From Salmonella bongori NCTC 12419 (GTDB taxonomy: Bacteria; Pseudomonadota; Gammaproteobacteria; Enterobacterales; Enterobacteriaceae), in NCBI RefSeq assembly GCF_000252995.1, contig NC_015761.1, forward strand, positions 3,906,001 through 3,970,000: DNA of 64,000 nucleotides. The letters run 5' to 3'. Both the position numbers and the translations under genes were made by a program. Under the pieces are notes generated by a model. That model saw only the letters and a program-made list of their open reading frames with translations. It did not search any database and was not told the origin of the DNA. Every line of letters begins with the position of its first letter. The stretch's first letter is position 1. Below, in pieces: positions 35,795 through 44,829 of the stretch.

Positions 35795-36784
35795 ATGAAA
35801 AAGTGGGGCGTGGGATTTACCTTATTGCTGGCATCGGCCAGCATTCTGGCAGCGGATATTCAACTCCTTAACGTGTCTTACGATCCAACGCGCGAATTAT
35901 ATGAGCAGTACAACAAGGCGTTTAGCGCCTACTGGAAACAGAAGACCGGCGATAATGTGATTATCCGCCAGTCGCACGGCGGATCTGGCAAACAAGCCAC
36001 GTCGGTTATCAATGGTATTGAGGCGGATGTCGTTACGCTGGCGCTGGCCTGGGATGTGGATGCTATTGCAGAACGCGGGCGCATTGATAAATCCTGGATC
36101 ACACGTTTGCCGGACAATTCTGCGCCGTATACGTCCACCATTGTCTTCCTCGTGCGCAAGGGGAATCCAAAACAAATTCACGACTGGAACGATCTGATTA
36201 AACCTGGGATATCGGTCATTACCCCAAACCCCAAAAGTTCTGGCGGCGCACGATGGAATTATCTGGCGGCGTGGGGTTATGCCCTGCATCATAATAATAA
36301 CGACCAGGCGAAAGCGCAGGATTTTGTGAAAGCGTTATATAAGAACGTCGAGGTGCTGGATTCCGGCGCGCGCGGCTCAACCAATACCTTTGTTGAGCGC
36401 GGCATCGGCGATGTATTAATCGCCTGGGAGAACGAGGCGTTGCTGGCGACCCACGAGCTGGGTAAAGATCAGTTCGAGATTATCACGCCGGGCGAATCTA
36501 TTCTGGCGGAACCGACGGTTTCCGTAGTGGATAAAGTCGTTGAGAAGAAAGGGACAAAAGCGGTGGCGGAGGCGTATCTCAAATACCTGTATTCGCCGGA
36601 GGGCCAGACGATTGCGGCAAAAAATTACTATCGTCCACGCGACGCTGACGTGGCAAAAAAGTACGACGATGCGTTTCCGAAGCTGAAGCTATTCACCATT
36701 GACGAGGTGTTCGGCGGGTGGGCAAAGGCGCAAAAAGACCACTTTGCTAATGGCGGTACGTTCGACCAAATCAGCAAACGCTAA
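35795..36784 (+). CDS. sbp: Periplasmic sulfate-binding protein Sbp
   Basis: Sulfate receptor for the CysTWA ABC transporter; 329 residues with signal peptide MKKWGVGFTLLLASASILAA. Prosite-type motifs for sulfate-binding proteins are clear: RQSHGGSGKQATSVINGIEADVVTLAL and NPKSSGGARWNYLAAWGYAL. The start at 35795 matches E. coli Sbp; an in-frame codon at 35783 would add MSRV before the signal peptide. CysB control is expected but no site was delimited. Confidence 0.98.
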   Translation: MKKWGVGFTLLLASASILAADIQLLNVSYDPTRELYEQYNKAFSAYWKQKTGDNVIIRQSHGGSGKQATSVINGIEADVVTLALAWDVDAIAERGRIDKSWITRLPDNSAPYTSTIVFLVRKGNPKQIHDWNDLIKPGISVITPNPKSSGGARWNYLAAWGYALHHNNNDQAKAQDFVKALYKNVEVLDSGARGSTNTFVERGIGDVLIAWENEALLATHELGKDQFEIITPGESILAEPTVSVVDKVVEKKGTKAVAEAYLKYLYSPEGQTIAAKNYYRPRDADVAKKYDDAFPKLKLFTIDEVFGGWAKAQKDHFANGGTFDQISKR

Positions 36785-36794
36785 ACCGTTTATA

Positions 36795-36826
36795 AACCCG
36801 GTAACATATTATATTGCCGGGTTTTT
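36795..36826 (+). terminator. sbp terminator
   Basis: Stem AACCCGG(TAA) with (TTG)CCGGGTT around a 10-base AT loop, followed by six T. Confidence 0.87.
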
Positions 36827-36885
36827 TCTTTGTAATTGTTTTGCGTTACTCTTTCCCGTCTATGAGACACGGGGGAACGCATAAC

Positions 36886-37635
36886 ATGAAAAAGACAGGC
36901 TACTTTTTACTGGCGGCGGTGGTCATTGCCGTCGCAGCGGGCGTCGGTTACTGGAAATTTTCCGGCAATCCTGATGCATTACGGGAAATTGTTCTGGAAC
37001 AGTGTCTGCCCGATCAGTTACAGCATCAAAATCCGGCGCCGTGTGCGGAAGTTAAACCTCGCGCCGGGTATGTTGTCTTTAAAGATCGTCACGGACCGCT
37101 GCAATATTTATTGATGCCCACCTACCGTATCAACGGTACAGAAAGTCCGTTATTGCTAGAATCTTCCACACCCAACTTTTTCTGGCTGGCCTGGCAGGCT
37201 CGCGGCTATATGAGTGAAAAATACGGACATGACATTCCTGATAGTGTGGTCTCGCTAACCATTAACTCGCGTCTTGGCCGTTCACAGGACCATCTCCATA
37301 TTCATATTTCCTGCATCCGTCCTGACGTTCGGGAACAGTTAGATAACGACTTCACTCTTATTAGTACCCGCTGGCTCCCGCTGCCAGGCGGCCTGATGGG
37401 ACATGAATACCTGGCTCGTCGGGTAACCGAAAACGAACTGGCGCAGCGTAGCCCGTTTATCATGCTGGCGGAGGAGGTGCCGGAAGCACGCGATCATATG
37501 GGACGCTATGCGCTGGCAGTTGTACGCCAAAGCGATGGCTCTTTTGTCCTGCTGGCGACACAGCGTAATTTACTGACGTTCAATCGTGCCTCTGCTGAGG
37601 AAATCCAGGACCACCAGTGTGAAATCCTGAAGTAA
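36886..37635 (+). CDS. cdh: CDP-diacylglycerol pyrophosphatase Cdh
   Basis: Membrane-anchored hydrolase that splits CDP-diacylglycerol into phosphatidate and CMP; in Salmonella the gene is also called ushB for its UDP-sugar hydrolase activity. It has 249 residues, an N-terminal membrane anchor (KTGYFLLAAVVIAVAAGVGY) and an HIT-type active site in SQDHLHIHISCIRPDV near residue 125-140. The start at 36886 places the anchor at the N-terminus; the earlier in-frame start at 36814 overlaps the sbp terminator. Confidence 0.95.
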   Translation: MKKTGYFLLAAVVIAVAAGVGYWKFSGNPDALREIVLEQCLPDQLQHQNPAPCAEVKPRAGYVVFKDRHGPLQYLLMPTYRINGTESPLLLESSTPNFFWLAWQARGYMSEKYGHDIPDSVVSLTINSRLGRSQDHLHIHISCIRPDVREQLDNDFTLISTRWLPLPGGLMGHEYLARRVTENELAQRSPFIMLAEEVPEARDHMGRYALAVVRQSDGSFVLLATQRNLLTFNRASAEEIQDHQCEILK

Positions 37636-37708
37636 CCCTGGCGATTCTGGCGTTTACTCTACGTGCCTGTCCCCGTATTCTTGTTGAAAAAAACAACAGG
37701 AGACAGGC

Positions 37709-39013
37709 ATGTCGCTCTGGCTTTCGCACCCTCTGTTTCTTCCTTCACTGGTTGTCGGCATTACTATCCTGCTTTGGGCCACTTCATTGTTGCCGGAATT
37801 TATAACCGCGCTGCTCTTTTTTACCATAGCGATGGCGGCGAAAATTGCGCCGCCGGAAACGATCTTCGGCGGTTTTGCTTCTTCAGCTTTCTGGCTGGTA
37901 TTCAGCGGATTCGTGCTGGGGATCGCGATTCGTAAAACCGGGCTTGCGGACAGAGCGGCGCGCGCGTTATCGGCTAAATTAACGGACTCCTGGCCTCTGA
38001 TGGTTAGCTGTGTAGTGTTGCTTAGCTATGCTCTGGCGTTTGTGATGCCCTCAAATATGGGGCGTATTGCTCTGCTAATGCCGATTGTCGCGGCGATGGC
38101 GAAACGCGCCGGAATAGCGGATGGCACCCGCGCCTGGTATGGGTTGGCGTTGGCTGTCGGGTTTGGTACCTTCCAGCTTTCCGCCACCATTTTGCCTGCG
38201 AACGTGCCCAACCTGGTGATGAGCGGCGCGGCAGAAGGATCTTATGGCATCCACCTGAACTATGTGCCGTACTTACTGCTGCATACGCCGGTACTGGGAT
38301 GGTTAAAAGGCATCGTATTAATCGCCCTGATTTGCTGGTTATTTCCCGGTGCGCCCCATGCGCCGCATGAGGTAGAACCGCCTGCGCCAATGAGCCGCAA
38401 TGAAAAGCGGCTGGCGTGGATGTTGGCGGTGGTGTTGACGATGTGGGTAACGGAAAGCTGGCACGGTATTGGCCCGGCCTGGATCGGTCTGGCGGCAGCG
38501 GTAGTGACGATGTTGCCGCGAGTAGGTTTTATCAGCGGGGATGAGTTTGCCAGTGGTATTAATATTCGCGCCTGTATTTATGTCGCCGGGATTCTGGGGC
38601 TGGCGCTCACCGTAACGCAAACCGGTATTGGTAATGCAGTGGGGGAAACATTACTGCGCGTTATGCCATTAGATACGCAAAAACCGTTTACCAGTTTCCT
38701 TGCGCTCACGGGTATCACGACGGCGCTGAATTTTATTATGACCGCTAACGGCGTACCGGCGCTCTATACGACACTGGCGGAAAGTTTTGCGGATGCTAGC
38801 GGTTTTCCACTGTTATCGGTCATTATGATTCAGGTGTTGGGTTATTCCACGCCGCTATTACCGTATCAGGCGTCGCCGATTGTCGTTGCGATGGCGTTAG
38901 GAAAGGTGCCGACAAAGGCGGGAATGTTGCTGTGTCTGGCGCTGGCGGCGGTAACGTATCTGATACTGCTACCACTGGATTACGCCTGGTTTCGAGTTCT
39001 GGGGAAATTATAG
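37709..39013 (+). CDS. Anion permease of the DASS/SLC13 or ion-transporter superfamily (first of two)
   Basis: Polytopic inner-membrane protein of 434 residues with about 11-12 hydrophobic segments. Family-like features are ILLWATSLLPEFITALLFFTIAM near the N-terminus, FGTFQLSATILPANVPNLVM around residue 155, and TTALNFIMTANGVPALYTTLAES in the C-terminal half. RBS AACAGGAGA precedes the ATG. It lies 74 bases after cdh and 113 bases before a second, distinct anion permease on the same strand. Substrate unknown; dicarboxylate or sugar acid uptake is the family norm. Confidence 0.83.
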   Translation: MSLWLSHPLFLPSLVVGITILLWATSLLPEFITALLFFTIAMAAKIAPPETIFGGFASSAFWLVFSGFVLGIAIRKTGLADRAARALSAKLTDSWPLMVSCVVLLSYALAFVMPSNMGRIALLMPIVAAMAKRAGIADGTRAWYGLALAVGFGTFQLSATILPANVPNLVMSGAAEGSYGIHLNYVPYLLLHTPVLGWLKGIVLIALICWLFPGAPHAPHEVEPPAPMSRNEKRLAWMLAVVLTMWVTESWHGIGPAWIGLAAAVVTMLPRVGFISGDEFASGINIRACIYVAGILGLALTVTQTGIGNAVGETLLRVMPLDTQKPFTSFLALTGITTALNFIMTANGVPALYTTLAESFADASGFPLLSVIMIQVLGYSTPLLPYQASPIVVAMALGKVPTKAGMLLCLALAAVTYLILLPLDYAWFRVLGKL

Positions 39014-39126
39014 CTTTAACAGACTGTTAATTTTTTGTTTTGTGAGATGGTAAATTGTTTTCTGTATGCCGATGGCCGTTAATAATGGAGCGCTGATTTG
39101 CGCACAGGAAACTCAAGGATAGATCC

Positions 39127-40599
39127 ATGGACCGATTGACCCCCATCCGCTGTTGGCCTGCCATCATTTCGCTGGTGATTACGCTGACTATCTGGTTTGT
39201 TATTCCTTGTCCTGCGGATGTGACTCCACAGGCGTGGCATCTGCTGGCACTGTTTATCGGCACTATCGCAGCGATTATCGGTAAAGCCATGCCGATTGGC
39301 GCTATCGCGATTGTGGCGATTATGCTGGTGGCAATGACCGGCGTTACCCATCCTGGCAAACCTTCAGCGGCGCTGAACGATGCGTTGAGCGGCTTTTCTA
39401 ACCAGCTTATCTGGCTGATTGGCTTATCCATCATGCTGTCACAAAGTTTGTTGAAAACGGGACTGGGGGCGCGTATTGGCTATGGGTTTATTGCGCTGTT
39501 TGGTAAAAGAACGCTGGGGATCGCCTGGGCATTAACGCTGGCGGAAACGCTGATTGCACCTGTGACGCCGAGTAATACGGCGCGCGGCGGCGGCATTATT
39601 CACCCGGTAATGCGGGCAATTGCGGAGAGTCTTGGCTCTCAGCCAGGAAATCGCGAGAATGGCGCAACGGGCCGTTATCTCGCGTTGGTGAATTACAACA
39701 TTAATCCGATCAGTTCGGCGATGTTTATCACCGCAACCGCGCCTAACCCGTTAATTGTCAGCTTCCTGACCAAAGGGACGGATGGCGTTCTGACTATGAC
39801 CTGGGGAATGTGGGCTATCGCCGCGCTCCTTCCCGCAGTGGTATCACTGGTCGTAATGCCCATCGTTATCTGGTGGCTCTATCCTCCTGCCGTTACGCGT
39901 ACGCCGGATGCGCCGCAGTTCGCCCGACAAAAGCTCAATGCCCTTGGGCCTCTCTCGCTGGCAGAGAAAATCACCCTCGCGGTTTTCATTTTGTTGCTTT
40001 GTCTGTGGGCTGGCGTTCCTGCGATGCTTATGGGAAGCGGCTGGATTGTCAATCCTACCAGCGCCGCGTTAATTGGCTTATCGATTCTGTTGCTGACAGG
40101 AGTGTTAAGCTGGGACGATATTCTGAAGTGCCGCGGAGCATGGGATACCATCGTTTGGTTCGCCGCACTGGTAATGATGGCGGATTTTCTCAGTAAGCTG
40201 GGGCTGGTCGGTTGGCTGGCGACCAGCGTCGGTAGTGCAATCAACCATCTCGGCGTTCACTGGAGTATCGCGACGCTACTACTGATCCTGCTTTACGTTT
40301 ATTCGCACTACTTTTTCGCCAGCACCACGGCGCATATTACGGCAATGTTTGCGGCGTTCTTTGCTGCGGGATTGGGCCTCGGCGCGCCGCCGGCGCTGCT
40401 TGGGCTGATGCTCGGTTTTTCTTCTTCTTTGATGATGTCGCTCACCCACTACGGTACGGGAACCGCGCCCATCATCTTTGGTTCTGGCTATGTTACGCTG
40501 GCGGAATGGTGGAAAACGGGGCTGGTGATGAGTGTGGTTAACCTGACTATCTGGGGTGTAACGGGTGCCTTCTGGTGGCACTGGTTAGGATACTGGTAA
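39127..40599 (+). CDS. DASS-family (CitT-like) anion transporter (second of two)
   Basis: Polytopic membrane protein of 490 residues matching the DASS/CitT family. Seen are VTPQAWHLLALFIGTIAAIIGKAMPIGA near residue 30, the SNT-type motif APVTPSNTARGGGIIHPVMRAIA near 140 (the citrate/tartrate/succinate antiporter signature), and FFASTTAHITAMFAAFFAAGLGLGAPP near 397. RBS AAGGAT lies upstream. Likely a di- or tricarboxylate exchanger or symporter; substrate not determined. Followed by a palindrome and convergent tpiA. Confidence 0.88.
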   Translation: MDRLTPIRCWPAIISLVITLTIWFVIPCPADVTPQAWHLLALFIGTIAAIIGKAMPIGAIAIVAIMLVAMTGVTHPGKPSAALNDALSGFSNQLIWLIGLSIMLSQSLLKTGLGARIGYGFIALFGKRTLGIAWALTLAETLIAPVTPSNTARGGGIIHPVMRAIAESLGSQPGNRENGATGRYLALVNYNINPISSAMFITATAPNPLIVSFLTKGTDGVLTMTWGMWAIAALLPAVVSLVVMPIVIWWLYPPAVTRTPDAPQFARQKLNALGPLSLAEKITLAVFILLLCLWAGVPAMLMGSGWIVNPTSAALIGLSILLLTGVLSWDDILKCRGAWDTIVWFAALVMMADFLSKLGLVGWLATSVGSAINHLGVHWSIATLLLILLYVYSHYFFASTTAHITAMFAAFFAAGLGLGAPPALLGLMLGFSSSLMMSLTHYGTGTAPIIFGSGYVTLAEWWKTGLVMSVVNLTIWGVTGAFWWHWLGYW

Positions 40600-40610
40600 C
40601 GCGCAATGAG

Positions 40611-40630
40611 AAGGGGGAGATATCCCCCTT
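40611..40630. terminator. Palindrome between the second permease and tpiA, probable bidirectional terminator
   Basis: AAGGGGG-AGATAT-CCCCCTT forms a strong stem between the two convergent stop codons. The U-tract is weak in both directions, so termination is inferred from position and stem strength. Confidence 0.65.
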
Positions 40631-40639
40631 CCACGCCAT

Positions 40640-41407
40640 TTAAGCCTGTTTAGCGGCTTCGGCTGCTTTCACGATGACAGCAAAGGCGTCAGCTTTCAGC
40701 GATGCGCCGCCTACCAGCGCGCCGTCGATGTCCGGCTGTGCGAACAGTTCGGCCGCGTTGGAGGCATTTACGGAACCACCGTACTGGATAATGACCTGCT
40801 CAGCGATTTTAGCGTCGGCTTTGGCAATGTGATCACGGATGAATTTATGTACCGCCTGAGCCTGGGCCGGGGTCGCAGATTTGCCAGTACCAATTGCCCA
40901 AACGGGTTCGTAAGCGATAACCGCGCCTTCAAATGCTGCTGCGCCCTGAGTCTTCAGCACCGCGTCGATCTGGCGTGCACAAACTTCTTCTGTTTTGCCT
41001 GCTTCGTTTTCCGCTTCAGTTTCACCGATGCACAGTACTGGCGTCAGACCCTGTTCTTTCAGGATCGCAAATTTTTTCGCGATCAGTTCGTCTGATTCTT
41101 TATGGTAAGTACGGCGCTCGGAGTGGCCGATGATGATGTACTGCGCGCCGATATCCTTCAGCATTTCAGCCGAGGTTTCACCGGTGAATGCGCCAGACAG
41201 GTTCAGATCAACGTTCTGCGCGCCCAGCATGATGTGGCTACCGGCAGCAGCACGTTTCGCCAGGTCGATATACATTTCCGGCGGAGCGATTGCCACGTCG
41301 CAGCCTGCGACGCCCGCCAGTTCTTTACGCAGGTTAGCCACCAGTTCATTTACCATGTGGCGGCTGCCGTTCAGTTTCCAGTTACCCATCACTAAAGGAT
41401 GTCGCAT
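40640..41407 (-). CDS. tpiA: Triosephosphate isomerase TpiA
   Basis: Interconverts dihydroxyacetone phosphate and glyceraldehyde 3-phosphate; 255 residues as in E. coli. Active-site residues are visible: Lys11 in MGNWKLNGS, His in IIGHSERRTYH, Glu in IAYEPVWAIGTGK, and the phosphate loop in QYGGSVNASNAAEL. It also serves the rhamnose and sulfoquinovose routes, whose aldolases both release dihydroxyacetone phosphate. Confidence 0.99.
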   Translation of the reverse strand: MRHPLVMGNWKLNGSRHMVNELVANLRKELAGVAGCDVAIAPPEMYIDLAKRAAAGSHIMLGAQNVDLNLSGAFTGETSAEMLKDIGAQYIIIGHSERRTYHKESDELIAKKFAILKEQGLTPVLCIGETEAENEAGKTEEVCARQIDAVLKTQGAAAFEGAVIAYEPVWAIGTGKSATPAQAQAVHKFIRDHIAKADAKIAEQVIIQYGGSVNASNAAELFAQPDIDGALVGGASLKADAFAVIVKAAEAAKQA

Positions 41408-41516
41408 TTTAATTCTCCACGCTTTATCAGCGAATTAAGGAAGATGGCCGCTCTTCAGAGCAGCATGGTCTGTGAAACAGTATAGAGATTCATCCCTGGA
41501 AAGGCTTTGCTTTTTG

Positions 41517-42116
41517 TCATTTATTGGTTTCTTCTAGGTTGGCGGATAGCGCTAGCTTAATCGGTTCAACTGCGAAGGTCAGCCCCTTTTCACCGTTATC
41601 AGCGACAACATAACGTACCGCGCCTTCGGTCTCGGCGTAGTAGTGTTTGCCTTTACCGGCGATAAGCAGCTTTTGCAATTTTTTCTGGCTTTGTTCTTTT
41701 GTCAGCAACGGTGCAACGGTGCGGATGATAGCGGCCATATATTCCAGCGCTTTCGCCTTCGCCGCTTTCTGCTCCGGTCCCTGAATCGGCAGCCAGGTAA
41801 TCTGCATACTTTTTACTTTGAGCGTACCGCGCTCCAGCGCCGTGGAGGCATACAAATTTTCGTTAATCTTACTGGCGGCGCGAGTCAGACTCGCCTTGTC
41901 GCGACTATTCTCAATGGCGCGAAACTCATTGAGTGGCAGATCGGGATTCTGACGGTTAAAGTTTTCACGAAATTGGCTAATAGAGAGATCAAAGGTAGGC
42001 GAACCCGCCAGCAAATAGGGTGCCGTCGTGGTCGATGAAGAGAGCTGCGCACGCGCCGTTATACTGGCGGTGAAGGCAGAAAACAACAATAAAAACAGAG
42101 TACATCCAGGCTTCAT
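41517..42116 (-). CDS. yiiQ: YiiQ, periplasmic DUF1454 protein
   Basis: Predicted secreted protein of 199 residues, the E. coli length, with signal peptide MKPGCTLFLLLFSAFTASITARA. The body (TFDLSISQFRENFNRQNPDLPLNEFR, NENLYASTALERGTLKVKSM, YVVADNGEKGLTFAVEPIKLAL) matches DUF1454. Function unknown. The ATG at 42116 is chosen over a TTG one codon earlier. Confidence 0.93.
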   Translation of the reverse strand: MKPGCTLFLLLFSAFTASITARAQLSSSTTTAPYLLAGSPTFDLSISQFRENFNRQNPDLPLNEFRAIENSRDKASLTRAASKINENLYASTALERGTLKVKSMQITWLPIQGPEQKAAKAKALEYMAAIIRTVAPLLTKEQSQKKLQKLLIAGKGKHYYAETEGAVRYVVADNGEKGLTFAVEPIKLALSANLEETNK

Positions 42117-42216
42117 CAATCTTACCTTTCGTTAGGACTGCTCACGATTAAAACGATAACTGTCGGCCTTGTCAAAAGGGTAAACTGTAGCGGAAGGTAA
42201 AATATAAGGAACTTAC

Positions 42217-42663
42217 ATGACCATACAGCAATGGTTATTCTCATTTAAAGGGCGTATCGGACGCCGGGATTTCTGGATTTGGATTGGCCTCTGGTTTGCC
42301 GGAATGTTGGCGCTGTTTTCGTTGGCAGGAAAAAATCTGCTTGATATTCAGACGGCGGCATTTTGTCTGGTGTGTCTGCTGTGGCCGACAGCCGCCGTTA
42401 TGGTTAAACGTCTGCATGACCGGGGACGCTCCGGCGCGTGGGCGTTGCTAATGATACTGGCGTGGATGTTGTTGGCCGGGAACTGGGTCATGCTGCCAGG
42501 TATGTGGCAGTGGGTCGTCGGGCGGTTTATTCCGACTCTGATCCTGGTAATGATGCTTATTGATTTAGGCGCGTTTGTCGGTGTTCAGGGTGAAAATAAG
42601 TTTGGTAAAACGACGCAGGACGTGAAGTTTAAAGCAGAAACGCAAACGGGCGGTAAACCGTAA
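42217..42663 (+). CDS. yiiR: YiiR, DUF805 inner-membrane protein
   Basis: Small membrane protein of 148 residues with DUF805 signature FKGRIGRRDFWIW near residue 10 and VKRLHDRGRSGAWALL near residue 70, and four hydrophobic segments. Function unknown. Divergent from yiiQ and convergent with fpr, with a REP pair after the stop. Confidence 0.93.
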   Translation: MTIQQWLFSFKGRIGRRDFWIWIGLWFAGMLALFSLAGKNLLDIQTAAFCLVCLLWPTAAVMVKRLHDRGRSGAWALLMILAWMLLAGNWVMLPGMWQWVVGRFIPTLILVMMLIDLGAFVGVQGENKFGKTTQDVKFKAETQTGGKP

Positions 42664-42680
42664 CCTTCCATGCGGTAAAT

Positions 42681-42761
42681 TGCCCGGTGGCGCGGGCGCT
42701 TACCGGGTCTACGGAGTCGTGCCGATGTGTAAGCCGGATAAGGCGAAGCGCCATCCGGCAA
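42681..42761. repeat. REP pair between yiiR and fpr
   Basis: Two REP-type palindromes at about 42681-42713 (TGCCCGGTGGCGCGG, TTACCGGGTC) and 42730-42761 (TAAGCCGGATAAGGCG, CATCCGGCA), between convergent genes. Confidence 0.82.
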
Positions 42762-42765
42762 AACA

Positions 42766-43512
42766 TCACCAGTAATGTTCAGCCGTCATATGCCCTGGCC
42801 GGCGGCGCAGATGTTTGGTCATCTGGCGGGTCTCTTTCAGCAGTTGCTGCGTGTCGCGCACCATCTGCGGGTTTCCGCACAACATGACGTGGCTGGTCTC
42901 TTTATCCATCGGCAGGCCAACGGCTTTTTCCAGATCGCCGTTTTCAATGAGTGCAGGCACGCGTCCGGTAAGCGATCCTGGCACGTTTTCCCGGCTGACA
43001 ACTGTTTGTATGCGCAACTTGCCTTCATAACGCTTTTGTAGCTCCAGCATCAGCGGCAGATAGCTTAAATCGGCGGCGTAGCGCGCGGCGTGGACTAAAA
43101 CCAGATTGTTAAAGCGCGCTAAATCCTGGCCATATTGCAGGATCGATAAATACGGGCCGATAGCGGTGCCGGTCGCCAGCATCCATAGCGTATCGCAGTC
43201 AGGCACTTCATCCAGAACAAAGAAACCGGACGCGTCGCTGACCACTTGTACTTCGTCGCCGGGTTTTAGCGCCGCCAGTCGCGGGCTGAGTTTGCCTTCC
43301 GGAACCGTAACCAGATAAAACTCTAAATCAGGATTGTCAGGCGCATTCACATAGGAATACGCGCGCTGAATGCGTTCGCCATCGATCTCCAGTCCGAGTT
43401 TGGTAAATTGGCCTGCAGTAAAAGGATTAATGGGGGCGTGAACGGTCAGGCTGAACAGTGCGTCAGTCCAGTTTTGCACCTTAGTGACTTTACCTGTTAC
43501 CCAATCGGCCAT
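42766..43512 (-). CDS. fpr: Ferredoxin/flavodoxin NADP+ reductase Fpr
   Basis: FAD enzyme moving electrons between NADPH and flavodoxin or ferredoxin; 248 residues as in E. coli. The FAD-binding RAYSYVNAPDNPDLEFYLV, NADP motif WMLATGTAIGPYLSIL, and C-terminal MLCGNPQMVRDTQQLLKE and terminal EHYW (aromatic Trp stacking on FAD) are all present. SoxRS control is known in E. coli; no soxbox was delimited. Confidence 0.98.
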   Translation of the reverse strand: MADWVTGKVTKVQNWTDALFSLTVHAPINPFTAGQFTKLGLEIDGERIQRAYSYVNAPDNPDLEFYLVTVPEGKLSPRLAALKPGDEVQVVSDASGFFVLDEVPDCDTLWMLATGTAIGPYLSILQYGQDLARFNNLVLVHAARYAADLSYLPLMLELQKRYEGKLRIQTVVSRENVPGSLTGRVPALIENGDLEKAVGLPMDKETSHVMLCGNPQMVRDTQQLLKETRQMTKHLRRRPGHMTAEHYW

Positions 43513-43608
43513 GGTTTTCTCCTGTTCTGAATCGCTACCCTTATCTTCGTTCGTCAGGAGAAAGATTTCCAGCCCCGCAGGGCCGGAAGGCTCTAACTAA
43601 CAAATGCG

Positions 43609-44619
43609 CTAGAGGATATGCGCCTGCACTTCTGGATCTTTGCGATCAAGATAGTGAATAGACTGAATGCGCCGGATCGTGCGTGATTTACCGCGGATCA
43701 GCAGCGTTTCTGTGGTGGCAATATTGCCTTTACGGCTAATTCCTTCCAGCAGATCGCCTTTCGTGATGCCGGTCGCGGAGAAAATAACGTTATCGCTGCG
43801 TGCCATTTCGTCCAGACGCAGCGCTTTGCCCGCTTCAATACCCATCGTTTTGCAGCGCGACAGTTCCTGTTCGCCAATACGCCGGTTTTCTTCGCTGTCG
43901 CCTTTCACGTCATGACGCGCCAGCAGACGTCCCTGCATGTCGCCGTCCAGCGCGCGGATCACCGCTGCGGACACGACTCCCTCCGGCGCGCCGCCTATTC
44001 CGTACAGCACATCGACTTCGCTATCCGGCATACAGGTCAGAATTGAGGCCGCGACGTCGCCGTCAGGAATGGCGAATACACGCACGCCCAGATTCGCCAT
44101 CTCTGCGATAACATCGTCATGACGCGGTTTCGCCAGGATAGTCACGGTCAGATCGCGAAGCGGTTTACCCAGCGCATTCGCAATATTACGCAGGTTATCC
44201 GCCAGTGGCAGATTGAGATCAATTGCTCCTTTGGCGCCCGGGCCGACGATCAGCTTTTCCATATACATATCGGGCGCATTCAGGAAGCAGCCTTTATCGC
44301 CGACAGCCAATACCGCCAGCGCATTGGCCTGGCCCATTGCCGTCATGCGCGTACCTTCGATCGGATCGACGGCGATATCTACCGCATCGCCGTGGCCTGT
44401 ACCGACGTTCTCGCCGATATAGAGCATGGGGGCTTCGTCGATTTCGCCTTCGCCAATGACGATAGTGCCGTCAATGTTGACCTGGTTGAGCATGATACGC
44501 ATGGCGTTGACCGCCGCGCCGTCAGCCGTATTCTTATCGCCTCTTCCCAGCCATTTGTAGCCAGCCAGCGCTGCCGCTTCGGTCACGCGGGAAAATTCGA
44601 TGGCAAGTTCTCGTCTCAT
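43609..44619 (-). CDS. glpX: Class II fructose-1,6-bisphosphatase GlpX
   Basis: Mn2+-dependent gluconeogenic phosphatase, 336 residues, intact. Metal-site motifs VIGEGEIDEAPML and VDPIEGTRMTAMGQANALAV are visible. In E. coli it is the third gene of glpFKX. Here about 2 kb of AT-rich DNA read on the opposite strand separates it from glpK, so it must have its own promoter or depend on read-through. No strong promoter is obvious in the first 200 bases upstream. Confidence 0.97.
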   Translation of the reverse strand: MRRELAIEFSRVTEAAALAGYKWLGRGDKNTADGAAVNAMRIMLNQVNIDGTIVIGEGEIDEAPMLYIGENVGTGHGDAVDIAVDPIEGTRMTAMGQANALAVLAVGDKGCFLNAPDMYMEKLIVGPGAKGAIDLNLPLADNLRNIANALGKPLRDLTVTILAKPRHDDVIAEMANLGVRVFAIPDGDVAASILTCMPDSEVDVLYGIGGAPEGVVSAAVIRALDGDMQGRLLARHDVKGDSEENRRIGEQELSRCKTMGIEAGKALRLDEMARSDNVIFSATGITKGDLLEGISRKGNIATTETLLIRGKSRTIRRIQSIHYLDRKDPEVQAHIL

Positions 44620-44697
44620 AACAAACTCGTAGCAGAAAGGAATGGTGCGCAGTGTAGCATGTAATAAGTAGAACTCTTTAATATAGTATTTTTATTA

Positions 44698-44730
44698 AAA
44701 TTCAATAGCTTAATGTAAGCTATTGAATTT
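44698..44730. repeat. Perfect 15-base inverted repeat at the glpX-side edge of the AT-rich insert
   Basis: AAATTCAATAGCTTA at 44698-44712 and TAAGCTATTGAATTT at 44716-44730 are exact reverse complements around a three-base loop ATG. Flanking A and T runs let it act as a weak bidirectional terminator. It marks the boundary between core-like sequence near glpX and the insert. Confidence 0.9.
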
Positions 44731-44773
44731 AAAAAATTATAGGCTATTGTTCTAATATTGCTATTTTTTGATA

Positions 44774-44801
44774 TTGACGCAAAGCAGGGTATGCGTAGAA
44801 T
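44774..44801 (+). promoter_or_regulatory. Strong candidate sigma-70 promoter of the insert
   Basis: TTGACG (44774-44779), 16-base spacer, TAGAAT (44796-44801), followed by a GC-rich discriminator ATGCGGG. It points to the 61-codon ORF and the deaminase gene. The match is better than usual for AT-rich accessory genes and resembles a constitutive or growth-rate-controlled promoter. Confidence 0.7.
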
Positions 44802-44829
44802 ACATGCGGGTTAACGAAGGGAAAAGCTT

